Shown here piece by piece: positions 45,863 through 55,400 of a stretch of 64,000 bases of DNA (its first letter is position 1; each line of letters begins with the position of its first letter). A program made the position numbers and the translations under genes. Under the pieces are notes generated by a model. The model ran no database searches. It was given only the letters and a program-made list of their open reading frames with translations, and was not told the DNA's origin. The stretch is from an uncultured Methanobrevibacter sp. (GTDB taxonomy: Archaea; Methanobacteriota; Methanobacteria; Methanobacteriales; Methanobacteriaceae): the NCBI GenBank assembly GCA_900314635.1, contig OMVY01000004.1:4878-68877 (forward strand). The letters run 5' to 3'.

Positions 45863-46020
45863 TTTTAGAATTTGTCCGAATCTTATGATTTGGATTTTCT
45901 AAGAGTAAAAAATTATTTTAGAATTTGTTCGAATCTTATGATTTGGATTTTCTAAGAGTAAAAAATTATTTTAGAATTTGTTCGAATCTTATGATTTGGA
46001 TTTTCTAAGAGTAAAAATTA
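45863..46020. repeat. 53-bp tandem repeat, three copies, after rpoK
   Basis: TTTTAGAATTTG begins at 45863, 45916 and 45969; copies differ at essentially one base (GTCCG versus GTTCG). Each unit carries complementary ends (TTAGAA and TTCTAA) and a central AATC-TTAT-GATT. Confidence 0.92.
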
Positions 46021-46352
46021 AAACAATTGTGTTTTAAATTACAAATAAGTATTTAAATAATAAAATACTTAATAAAACTATAAATAACTTTATTTATTAA
46101 AATTATTTATTTCATAAATTAAGAATATCATAAGCAATCTATAAATCAACCTTCTAGTTTTTTTATGATTATTATTAATCCATTATAGATTTTATGGTAG
46201 GAGAAATCATTCGACTTATTAAAATCACAGGCATGAGATAATAGTGAATTCTAGGTTTATAATCTAAAAGCTATTCAAAAGCCTTTAATAAGAAGCTGGA
46301 AGTTATGCTATTCTTGATTTTTATATCTAAAAAACCTTGCGAGGTGTTATTT
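46021..46352 (+). other. Spacer before enolase
   Basis: AT-rich, no gene seen. An open frame from 46305 runs into enolase but has no RBS and is not part of the family sequence. Confidence 0.6.
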
Positions 46353-47600
46353 TTGGATAGTGTAATCGAAGATGTTCGAGTTAGAAAAATATTGGATAGC
46401 AGAGGAAATCCTACTGTCGAAGTGGACATAATTACCTGGAACGGATTCGGCAGAGCAGCTGCTCCTAGTGGTGCAAGCACAGGTTCTCGAGAAGTCGCCT
46501 CATTCCCAAAGGGAGGAGTGGATCAGGTAATCAGCGAAGTAGAAGATGTAATTTCCTCTGAACTTATTGGAATGGCTGCAGAAGATATATCAGACATTGA
46601 TTCCGTATTAAAAGAAATCGATGGAACCGACAATATGTCTGCTATCGGAGGCAACACAACCGTTGCTGTTTCAATGGCTGCGGCAAAAGCGGCTGCCATG
46701 AGCTACAATCTGCCTCTTTACGCTTTCCTAGGCGGAAACTTTGTAAACGAAATGCCATATCCATTAGGCAATATGATGAACGGTGGAGCTCATGCAGGTC
46801 CTAATGCGCCGGATATCCAGGAATTCCTGGTAGTTCCAATCGGAGCAGCCAACATGACCGAAGCGGTATTTGCAAATGTGGCTGTCCACAAGAAACTGAA
46901 AGAGCTTATCGCCAGGAAGGATTCAAATTTCACCGGCGGAAAAGGAGATGAAGGCGGATGGATTCCAAACATCACCAATGACCAGGCTCTGGAAATTCAA
47001 TCCCAGGCATGTCAGGAAGTTGGAGACGAACTTGGCTTTGCCATCAGGCCAGGCCTTGACATGGCATCATCAGAATTCTGGGATGCAAAGGCTGGAAAAT
47101 ATGTCTATGGACAAGACGGCATTGAAAGAGATGTCGGTGAACAGGTTGAATATGTCAAGGATTTAATTGAAACTTACAACATGATTTATGTTGAAGATCC
47201 CTTTGATGAGAAGGACTTTGAAGGATTTGCCGAACTGACTTCAAAAGTAGGAAAGAGATGTCGCATCTGTGGTGACGACTTGTTCGTTACAAATTCTGAA
47301 ATCCTATCTGAAGGTATTGAGAAGAAAGCAGCTAATGCAATCATCATCAAGCCTAACCAAATAGGATCTTTATCTGAAACCTACAAAACTGTCAAGCTGG
47401 CAAAGGAAAACGATGTCATGCCTGTTGTATCTCACAGATCAGGCGAGACTACTGACGAGACCATTGCCCATCTGGCAGTTGCTTTCGGCGCTCCAATGAT
47501 TAAGACTGGAGCAATCGGAGGAGAGAGAATCGCCAAGTTGAATGAACTTATAAGAATTGAAGAGGAATTATCCAACCCTAGAATGGCTAAATTATTCTAG
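46353..47600 (+). CDS. eno: Enolase (phosphopyruvate hydratase)
   Basis: 415 residues from a TTG start at 46353; GAGGTG (46341-46346) lies 6 bases upstream and the protein then begins with [20 protein letters not shown]. Active-site segments are [21 protein letters not shown] without its first residues, [49 protein letters not shown] (catalytic Lys) and [18 protein letters not shown]. It converts 2-phosphoglycerate to phosphoenolpyruvate, mainly for gluconeogenesis in a methanogen. It lies in the ribosomal/RNA polymerase cluster as in many euryarchaea. Confidence 0.97.
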   Translation: MDSVIEDVRVRKILDSRGNPTVEVDIITWNGFGRAAAPSGASTGSREVASFPKGGVDQVISEVEDVISSELIGMAAEDISDIDSVLKEIDGTDNMSAIGGNTTVAVSMAAAKAAAMSYNLPLYAFLGGNFVNEMPYPLGNMMNGGAHAGPNAPDIQEFLVVPIGAANMTEAVFANVAVHKKLKELIARKDSNFTGGKGDEGGWIPNITNDQALEIQSQACQEVGDELGFAIRPGLDMASSEFWDAKAGKYVYGQDGIERDVGEQVEYVKDLIETYNMIYVEDPFDEKDFEGFAELTSKVGKRCRICGDDLFVTNSEILSEGIEKKAANAIIIKPNQIGSLSETYKTVKLAKENDVMPVVSHRSGETTDETIAHLAVAFGAPMIKTGAIGGERIAKLNELIRIEEELSNPRMAKLF

Positions 47601-47884
47601 ATTAAGTATCAATCTTTGATTTAAAATAAGTATTAAATTTAATCGGTGATTTGAATTAAAAATAATGTTAAATTTAGGTTTTGCTAAATATTTAAAGTTT
47701 ATAGTTAAATTTATAAATTATAAATTCTTAAATTATTAATAGATGCTTGTATTTGGGCGATATAAGTATTTTAAGATAATTTAATGTTTAGCAAATCGAT
47801 TGATTAATAAGCTTTAAGGTACTTGAGTATCATGTTTATTAATTAATTTAATTAATAATAAAAAAGAAGAAAATGGTGTATATT

Positions 47885-48073
47885 ATGTCAACTGTAACTA
47901 TCGATACTAGTAAATGTGAAAACGCTGATTGTGCTGAATGTGTGGACATGTGTCCTATGGAAATCTTCGCTTTAGACGGGGACAAAATCGTAACCGACCA
48001 CGAAGATGAATGTACTTTATGTGAAGTATGTGTGGATATCTGCCCTAATGGTGCAATTACTGTATCTGAATAG
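47885..48073 (+). CDS. Ferredoxin, 2[4Fe-4S] type
   Basis: 62 residues from the ATG at 47885, after GGTGTA; an in-frame ATG at 47873 is less likely. Two cluster motifs are seen: CENADCAECVDMCP, in which two extra residues lie between the first and second cysteine, and the standard CTLCEVCVDICP. It carries electrons at low potential in the cytosol; the partner enzyme is unknown. The place between enolase and uS2 is conserved in Methanobacteriales. A strong hairpin terminator follows. Confidence 0.94.
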   Translation: MSTVTIDTSKCENADCAECVDMCPMEIFALDGDKIVTDHEDECTLCEVCVDICPNGAITVSE

Positions 48074-48087
48074 ATGAATTGTTATTA

Positions 48088-48118
48088 TAGAATCCTTTCA
48101 AGGATTCTATTCTTTTAT
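48088..48118 (+). terminator. Strong hairpin after ferredoxin
   Basis: TAGAATCCT (48088-48096), TTCA loop, AGGATTCTA (48101-48109), then TTCTTTTATTTT. Perfect 9-bp stem. Confidence 0.6.
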
Positions 48119-48207
48119 TTTGTTAAAATTAATTAAATTAATTATTGAAGTCTAATTCTTTAATTAAATAATTATTTATGGAAAAATTATAAAAATATGG
48201 TGATAAA

Positions 48208-48804
48208 TTGTCAGAATTATTAATCCCTTTAGATAATTACTTAGCTGCTGGTTTGCACATTGGTACCCAGCAAAAAACTCATGATATGGAAAAATACATA
48301 TTCCGTGTAAGATCAGACGGATTATATGTTTTAGACGTACACAAAACCGATGAAAGATTAAAATATGTTGCTAAATTCCTGGCTCAATACGAACCAGATG
48401 ACATTTTAGTAGTGGCTACCCGTCAATACGGCCAGGCTCCTGTTAAAAAATTCGGTGAAGTCACAGGCTGCAAGACCATTCCTGGAAGATTCATCCCTGG
48501 AACCTTAACCAACCCTAGCTATGCTAAATTCATAGAACCTAAGGTAATTGTTGTAACCGACCCAAGATCCGACTCCCAAGCTATTCTGGAATCCAAACAA
48601 AACGGTATTCCTGTTGTTGCTTTATGCGACAGTGAAAACCTGCTTGCAAATGTGGATATTTGCGTTCCTTCCAACAACAAAGGTAGAAAAGCTATTGCTT
48701 TAATCTACTGGTTGCTCGCTAGACAACTCTTAAGAGAAAGAGGAGTCATCGGCGAAGATGAAGACTTGGATTTAGAACCTTCCGACTTTGAGTTAAAGTT
48801 CTAA
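48208..48804 (+). CDS. rps2: Small ribosomal subunit protein uS2
   Basis: 198 residues with a TTG start; GGTGAT ends exactly 3 bases before it. The product begins [20 protein letters not shown] and contains [31 protein letters not shown] and [13 protein letters not shown], typical of archaeal uS2 (eukaryotic SA/RPS0 relatives). It lies at the mRNA exit side of the 30S subunit. Hairpins on both sides suggest a separate transcription unit. Confidence 0.96.
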   Translation: MSELLIPLDNYLAAGLHIGTQQKTHDMEKYIFRVRSDGLYVLDVHKTDERLKYVAKFLAQYEPDDILVVATRQYGQAPVKKFGEVTGCKTIPGRFIPGTLTNPSYAKFIEPKVIVVTDPRSDSQAILESKQNGIPVVALCDSENLLANVDICVPSNNKGRKAIALIYWLLARQLLRERGVIGEDEDLDLEPSDFELKF

Positions 48805-48818
48805 GTTTGTAAATTTTT

Positions 48819-48850
48819 AGAAATTCTTTTGAATTTCTCTTCTTTTTTTA
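48819..48850 (+). terminator. Hairpin plus T-run after rps2
   Basis: AGAAATTC (48819-48826), TTTT loop, GAATTTCT (48831-48838), then CTTCTTTTTTT. Confidence 0.6.
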
Positions 48851-48859
48851 TTTATTTTT

Positions 48860-48972
48860 CTATATTTTTCCTATTTTTAGCTATTTCTAAATGGAGATAG
48901 ATGGTTTTTTATTTTTTTTCCTATTTTTAGCTATTTCTAACTGGAGATAGATGGTTTTTTATTTTTTTTTCA
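48860..48972. repeat. Two-copy 56-bp direct repeat after rps2
   Basis: A unit with CCTATTTTTAGCTATTTCTA, then A/C TGGAGATAGATGG and a T-run, occurs at about 48870-48925 and 48926-48972. The copies differ at one base (aaatgg versus aactgg). Confidence 0.85.
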
Positions 48973-49056
48973 TATTTTTTTCTATTTTTTTTAATGCTTT
49001 ATTAAATTATAAGTACTATTAAATTAAAAATATTATTTAACGAAAAGAGGGATTAT

Positions 49057-49911
49057 ATGATTAGAGAAGCTTGTGTTGCTGGAAGATTTTATGAGAATAA
49101 TGTCAAGTTGCTAAGAGAAATCATAGAAGACAGCTTTAATTGCAAAATGGGTCCGGGCTCAATACCAAAATTGTCTTTAGTTAAAAAAGGTGAAAGCATA
49201 GGCGCGATCATGGTTCCCCATGCGGGATATATGTATTCAGGCCCTGTAGCTGCTCATGCCTACTCAAAACTTGCCGAGGCAGGTTTTCCTGAAACATTTG
49301 TAATCATCGGGCCAAACCATACAGGTATGGGAAAGCCGGTATCTGTTTTCAACGAAGGGGCATGGATGATTCCTATTGGAAAAGTTGAAGTCGACGGCGA
49401 CCTTGCAGATGCAATAATCTCAAAGTCAAAATATGCCGAAGCAGATTTTACAGCCCATATGATGGAACACAGCGTGGAAGTCCAGCTTCCTTTCTTGAAA
49501 TTCTTCTCAAATGACTTTAAAATAGTTCCTATCTGCATGATGGACCAAAGTCCTCAAGCTTCCAAGGATTTGGCCCAGGCTATTTATGATGCGAGCAGTC
49601 AGCTGGATAGAAAAATAGTCATCATCGACAGCACGGACTTGTCACATTTCAAGTCCCAAGAACTTACAGAAGAGCATGACAGGCTTGTTTTTAATGAGAT
49701 CGAGAAGGGAAACACAGAAGGATTGTATGAGACAGTTTCAAGAAACAATATCACAATGTGTGGATACGGCCCTACTATGGTTGCTATGGAGTATTCCAAG
49801 AAGGTTTCCAATTATGATTTCGAATTCCTGAAGCACGCAACAAGCGGAGACACCACACTGGATTATAAATCCGTTGTTGGATATGGTTCAGGCATTTTTA
49901 AAATAGAATGA
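49057..49911 (+). CDS. MEMO1-family protein (AmmeMemoRadiSam system protein B)
   Basis: 284 residues. It begins IREACVAGRFYENNVKLLRE and has VPHAGYMYSGPVAAHAYSKL, IGPNHTGMG, HSVEVQLPFLKF and DSTDLSHF; the conserved His/Asp/Cys residues resemble the metal site of dioxygenase-like MEMO proteins. In many archaea and bacteria it occurs with AMMECR1 and a radical SAM gene; neither is in this window. Biochemical role unresolved. GAGGG precedes the ATG. The next gene downstream is mevalonate kinase, a conserved neighbour in Methanobacteriales. Confidence 0.92.
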   Translation: MIREACVAGRFYENNVKLLREIIEDSFNCKMGPGSIPKLSLVKKGESIGAIMVPHAGYMYSGPVAAHAYSKLAEAGFPETFVIIGPNHTGMGKPVSVFNEGAWMIPIGKVEVDGDLADAIISKSKYAEADFTAHMMEHSVEVQLPFLKFFSNDFKIVPICMMDQSPQASKDLAQAIYDASSQLDRKIVIIDSTDLSHFKSQELTEEHDRLVFNEIEKGNTEGLYETVSRNNITMCGYGPTMVAMEYSKKVSNYDFEFLKHATSGDTTLDYKSVVGYGSGIFKIE

Positions 49912-50086
49912 TTCGGAAATTTTTTAAAATCCTTTTTTTTCAATTTTGTTTTTTTATATTATTCTATCCCTTTTTTTAGTTTCATTCTTTTTATTCTATC
50001 CTTTTTTATACTTTCATTCTCTTTTTTCTATCCTTTTTTATGGCATTTTCTGCAGAATATCAAATAATTTTTTATATGATAGGAAA

Positions 50087-50096
50087 TATAATTATA
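50087..50096 (+). promoter_or_regulatory. TATA-like box upstream of mvk
   Basis: AATTATATATATGA at about 50087-50100, some 55 bases before the mvk start. Confidence 0.35.
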
Positions 50097-50149
50097 TATA
50101 TGATATTTAATTATGGAAAATCCATAATTGAAACAAACAATGGAGAAAT

Positions 50150-51133
50150 ATGATGAGACCTTATGAATCAGTAGCTACCGCCCCTGGGAAGACCATATTA
50201 TTCGGAGAACACTCCGTAGTATATGACGAGCCTGCAATAGCTGGAGCGGTAAATAAAAGAGCTATTGTAAAAATTAGAAAGTCTCGAAACAAATACACTA
50301 CTTTAAAATCAGATGACTTGGGATTTGAAGCTATTTTAAATACAAGGAAAGGAACTTACATCTTAAAAAGAGGACGGCCTGGAATTATAAGATACATTCT
50401 AAATGCAATGGGCAAATTCCATGACCACAGCGCCATAGATATGGATTTGGGGCTGACTTTGCCGGTGGGCTCCGGACTAGGGTCATCAGCTGCCGTCACA
50501 GTAGCTACCATTGCAGCCTTGCATGACTATCATAACGTGCATTTCACAAGGGAGACCCTTGCGGAAGAGGCACATAAAGTCGAGGAGGATGTTCAAGGCA
50601 TAGCAAGTCCTCTGGATACATTGGTAAGCACCTACGGAGGTCTGGTTTACCTCTCAAGGGAAAAACGAATTGTGAGATTCGACAATAACCTTAACGCTCC
50701 ATTTGTAATCGGATTTACAAATAAATACGGCAATACCGGCAAGATGGTCCGGGATGTCAATGCATTGAAAACCAAATATCCCGAACTGGTTGATCCAATT
50801 ATTGAAACCATGGGAAAAATAGCAAATGAGGCAAGAATAGCTATTTTAAAAGAGAATATTGGCAGGATTGCAGACTTGATGAATCTTAATCAGGGATTCT
50901 TGGATTCCCTTGGAGTAAATACCTATGAATTGTCAAGAATGATTTATGCGGCCCGCAACAGCGGAGCTCTGGCATCAAAGATCACAGGCTCCGGAGGCGG
51001 AGGAAGCATCATAGCCTTATGCCGGATGGATAATGTTGATGAAGTCGCCGAAGGAATAAACCTGCATGACAGAACTATCAAGGTTAATTTCTCTAAAGAA
51101 GGTGTTCTGGTAAACAACAAGCCTGTTTATTAG
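50150..51133 (+). CDS. mvk: Mevalonate kinase
   Basis: 327 residues; two adjacent ATGs (50150 and 50153) follow GGAGA and cannot be separated. GHMP-kinase features are APGKTILFGEHSVVYDEPA (substrate/N-terminal motif), LPVGSGLGSSAAVTVATIAA (ATP-binding loop) and KITGSGGGGSIIALC (C-terminal motif). It phosphorylates mevalonate to mevalonate 5-phosphate at the start of archaeal isoprenoid synthesis. The ipk gene follows after 75 bases, so they form one unit of the pathway. Confidence 0.96.
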   Translation: MMRPYESVATAPGKTILFGEHSVVYDEPAIAGAVNKRAIVKIRKSRNKYTTLKSDDLGFEAILNTRKGTYILKRGRPGIIRYILNAMGKFHDHSAIDMDLGLTLPVGSGLGSSAAVTVATIAALHDYHNVHFTRETLAEEAHKVEEDVQGIASPLDTLVSTYGGLVYLSREKRIVRFDNNLNAPFVIGFTNKYGNTGKMVRDVNALKTKYPELVDPIIETMGKIANEARIAILKENIGRIADLMNLNQGFLDSLGVNTYELSRMIYAARNSGALASKITGSGGGGSIIALCRMDNVDEVAEGINLHDRTIKVNFSKEGVLVNNKPVY

Positions 51134-51208
51134 TTGGATAAATAAGTTCAGGCGCGGATATTGAGGAAAGCGCGCCTATTTGATGAATTGAATTCAGTCG
51201 TGGTTTTT

Positions 51209-52024
51209 ATGATAATTTTAAAAATTGGCGGAAGCATATTAACTGAAAAGGACTCAGCAAAGCCTGAAGTTGATTATGAAAGCTTGGAGAGAATCGCTGG
51301 CGAAATTGAAAAGGCCCTGTATTCGGATGAAATGAGCAACGACCTTGTGGACGGTCTTATTATTGTTCATGGAGCAGGCTCCTTCGGCCATCCTCCAGCA
51401 AAAAAGCACAGAATCGGAGAGCCTTTTGAAAGGCATGAATACCTTTCGAAAAAGCTTGGATTCGCCGAGATTCAAAACGATGTGAAAAAACTGAACTCAA
51501 TCATCTGCGACTCCTTGATCAAGCATGGAATTCCTTGTGTTGGAATGCCTCCTTCCTCAACCTTGTCAATGTACAACAAGAGGATATACAATTTCGACCT
51601 TGACTTGTTGAAATATTATCTAAGAGAGGGTTATGTTCCAGTATTGTTTGGAGATATAGTTTTGGATGATGTTTTAAAGATGTCCATAATCTCTGGAGAC
51701 CAGGTGCTCCAGTATGTTGCAAAGTTCCTGAAATCCGACAGGATAGTTCTTGGAACAGATGTGGACGGAGTTTATACTAAAAACCCTAAGACCCATTCTG
51801 ATGCGGTGCATATTGACAAGGTAAGCTCATTGGATGATATAGAATCCCTTGAATCAACCACCAATGTCGATGTTACCGGAGGAATGGTTGGAAAAGTCAG
51901 GGAGCTTTTAGAGCTTGCAGACTATGGAATCGACTCTGAAATCATCGATGCCAACGAGCCTGGGGCCATTTACAAGTCTCTCCAAGGCATGAAAGTCAAT
52001 GGCACATTGATATCTAAAAAATAG
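51209..52024 (+). CDS. Isopentenyl phosphate kinase
   Basis: 271 residues from the ATG at 51209, where the family sequence IILKIGGSILTEKDS begins; an in-frame TTG at 51161 adds 16 unrelated residues. The amino acid kinase fold shows VHGAGSFGHPPAKKH, in which the histidine after GSFG marks IPK against other family members, LFGDIVLDD, LGTDVDGVYTKNP and VTGGMVGKVRELLEL. It makes isopentenyl diphosphate from isopentenyl phosphate, the last step of the modified archaeal mevalonate pathway. In related genomes fni follows; here a 6-kb insert intervenes. Confidence 0.94.
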   Translation: MIILKIGGSILTEKDSAKPEVDYESLERIAGEIEKALYSDEMSNDLVDGLIIVHGAGSFGHPPAKKHRIGEPFERHEYLSKKLGFAEIQNDVKKLNSIICDSLIKHGIPCVGMPPSSTLSMYNKRIYNFDLDLLKYYLREGYVPVLFGDIVLDDVLKMSIISGDQVLQYVAKFLKSDRIVLGTDVDGVYTKNPKTHSDAVHIDKVSSLDDIESLESTTNVDVTGGMVGKVRELLELADYGIDSEIIDANEPGAIYKSLQGMKVNGTLISKK

Positions 52025-52440
52025 AGGATTTTGAAGTATATAAAATAACTTTCTAATTTTTATAATTTTTTAATTTAAGATATCTATTTATAATTTATAG
52101 AAATTTCCTTCTATAAATTTTTTAAAAATTTAATTTTATCAATTTTTTCTTAAACTGATATGTTTTTAACATTTTTTTAATGAATTGGCTTATTTTTTTT
52201 ATTTTATTTTGATTAAATTAGAGTTTTTTTCACTTATTTAATCCAGCAGATACTTTTGTAGTGCGGAAATTTTTAATTATATTTATAACTTAATGTTTTT
52301 TATAAAATAAAATGGATGTCCAAAAGTATGATTAAACTTTTTATTATTTTTGAAAAATATTTTTTTTGGGAATTTTTAAATAGTATTTTATTTAAACTAT
52401 TAGTATTACTTTATATTTTTTTTAAATCAGTAGTGATATG
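52025..52440 (+). other. Left spacer of the 6-kb insert
   Basis: 416 very AT-rich bases with no gene. TATA-like TTATATTTTTTTT occurs at about 52410 before the giant gene. No inverted terminal repeats, tRNA fragment or attachment-type direct repeat with the right side (57.3-58.3 kb) was spotted. Confidence 0.5.
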
Positions 52441-55400
52441 ATGAATATTAAAAAACTTCTGTTATTATCATTTGCTTTGTTTCTTTTGATGGGTTTTGCT
52501 TGTGCTGAAAATCCTGTTGAAGCTGATGGCGGCTTTAAGGTTTCCAATTCTGCAGAGTTCCAGCTAAACTGCTCTTTTTCTAATGATTATGATGGCCTAT
52601 CCTCTCAATCAGGGCTTGGTGAGGCTGATGCTGTTGTTTTGTCTGAGACTCGTGTGGTTGATGATGGCACATTTTCAGGCATTGAGGATGCAATTAGCGC
52701 TTCTAATCCTGGAGATACCATTTACTTGGGAAACAAGCGTTATGTTGGTGATGGAAGCGCTATTCATGTTGACAAGAATCATTTGAAGTTTGTTGGAGAG
52801 TCCAAGTCAAACAAGGCAACTCTTGATGCCAGAGGGCTTGGAAGAATATTCAACGTCAAGCAAGCAACAGACATCACCTTCAAGAACATACGATTCATAA
52901 ATGGAAAGTATGAAAACGAGGGTTCCGGAATTGTCTCTTTTGGAACGGTTCATATTGAGGATTGTGAATTCATAAACAATGCTGGAGACAGCGGAACCTG
53001 CATATTCCTATCACAGGATGCAGACGGTTCAACCATTATAAACTGCACTTTTACAAATAATAAGGCATTGTATGGATGGGACGGCTGGGCTGAGGGGGCT
53101 GCGATAGACTCCCATGTATCCAATACAAGAATACTTGACTGCACATTCAAGAATAATTTTGCAGTAAACAGCGGCGGTGCAATAGCACTACGTAATGGAA
53201 AGAACAACATTATAAGAAATTGCATCTTCACCAGCAACACATCACCAATCGCCGGAGCATTATACCTTAAAAACACCACCGCACAGATTACAGGTTCAAT
53301 TTTCAATCTTAACCATGGGAGTGACAATCGAGGTGGAGCCCTAGCTATCAGCGATTCAAGTGTGATTCTTGATGGTTCCAGTTTCATATCCAATAGTGCA
53401 GATTATGGCGGAGCAATATACAATTTCCCAGGCTCTGAGTTAACTGTTAAAAATTCAAACTTCATTAAAAACAATGCTGATAATGGGGGATGCATTTACA
53501 GCAGTGGAGAATTGTCCATCAACAATTCCAATTTCACAAGCAACGAATGCAAAAATGGAAAAGCAATCATATACTGCACAAAATCATCAAAGATAACCTA
53601 TTCCACTTTTACAAGCAACTCCAGAGACACTGACTCCTATCTGCTCTACTTGAACTGCAACAAAAACATAATATCAAACAATAATTTTGAAAGCAATCAA
53701 AAAGCAACCTATGCCTTAAATGACAATGAAATCAGTTTTAATATATTCAAAGACAATAAGAATGGGCTTATTCTAAAAAACAATAATAAAATTTATTCCA
53801 ATATATTTTTAGGCAATGATATTGCAGTTGATTCAGGAAATAACAATCAAATATATTTTAATGCCTTTGAAAATAATAAACATGCGATTGATTCTGATGA
53901 TAATAACAGGATTTATTCAAATGTTTTCTCAGAAAACACTTTTGGAATTAATTCTGGAAATAACAATGAAATCTCATTTAATAATTTCTCCAATAATGAA
54001 AAGTCCTTATTTTCAAATAACAAGAACAATATTCTAAATAATACTTTTAAAAACAATGAAATAGGGATTGTTTTAAATGATAATAATATTCTTTCCTTTA
54101 ATGGATTTTATAATAATTCCCTGGCTTTGAAAGGATTGAAATCAAACAAAATAAATAATAGCACATTTTCATATAATGAAAAAAGTGCTCAGCTTGCTGG
54201 TTCAAGCAATGAGTTATTTGATAATTCTTTTTCCTGTAATACAATTGGAATTCAACTTTTCAAATCAGATAATAATATTATAAAGTTCAATTCATTCTCC
54301 AGTAATTATCAAAATTCAATCAAGGGAACTGGATTCAGGAATCAGTTGAAAGGCAATAATTTCACTAATAATGGCTTAAGCGGAAAATACTGCAATGTCT
54401 ACATAAGAGGAAATGAAAACAAGGCAATAGACAACATTTTCAAAAACAACAAGTATCATGCATTGCATTTCAATGGAAACAAGACAATAATTCAAAATAA
54501 TGTCTTTAAAGACACTGGAAACATAAGCCTGCGCGTGAATGGAAACCATATCAAAATCAAAAACAACAGGTTCACAGGCAATAAGAACACCCAGATGCAA
54601 GTATTCGGCAATAACAACCAGATATACAAAAACATTATTAAAAACGGTCATGACAAGGGAATAAGCATATATGGAAACCATAATAAAGTCGTTAAGAATA
54701 AGATCAAATCCAACAAGCTCATTGGAATCTATGTTAATGGTAACCGGAACAATCTGACAAAAAATAATGTCACAGGCTCCAAAAAAGGAATCTTCATACA
54801 TGGTGATAAAAACATAGTCTTTAAATGCAATATCAAAAAGAACAACAATATCGGGACACATATTCTCGGAAACAACAACCAAATATCAAAAAACAATATA
54901 ACAAAATCCAATAAAGGATTATTCATCCACGGAAACCAGAACAACATTCTGCAGAATGTTATTAAAGGTAATAAAATGGGAGTGCACAACTACAAGTCAA
55001 AAAACAATAAAATCAACTACAACTATATTGTCAGTGAAAAGCATAATCTTTATGGGAACGGAAGTATTGATGCGGATTACAATTGGTGGGGAAAGAACAA
55101 ACGGTTCAAGGTTTCCAAATCATTAAAAATCAAAAAATTTGTAGTGATGTACCTAAGCGCTCCCCACACATTAAAAATAAATAAAACCTACCAAATTCGC
55201 ATAATTTTCAAGGACAATGAAGACAAAAAATTAAAATTGTCCATTCCTTCTCTTTCAACCAAACATTATTTCAATGATTATATAAAAACCAATAAAAGCA
55301 ATATAAAAAATAATAATCTCAAAACTTCAATAAAAGTTATTAAGAAAAGAAACAATTATGAATTGAAGATTGTTTGTGACGGGCAGACACTTGTAAAAAA

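Noticed and set aside
54376-54989. Minus-strand frames within the giant beta-helix gene
   Set aside because: They mirror the Asn-rich beta-helix repeats and have no RBS or family resemblance.
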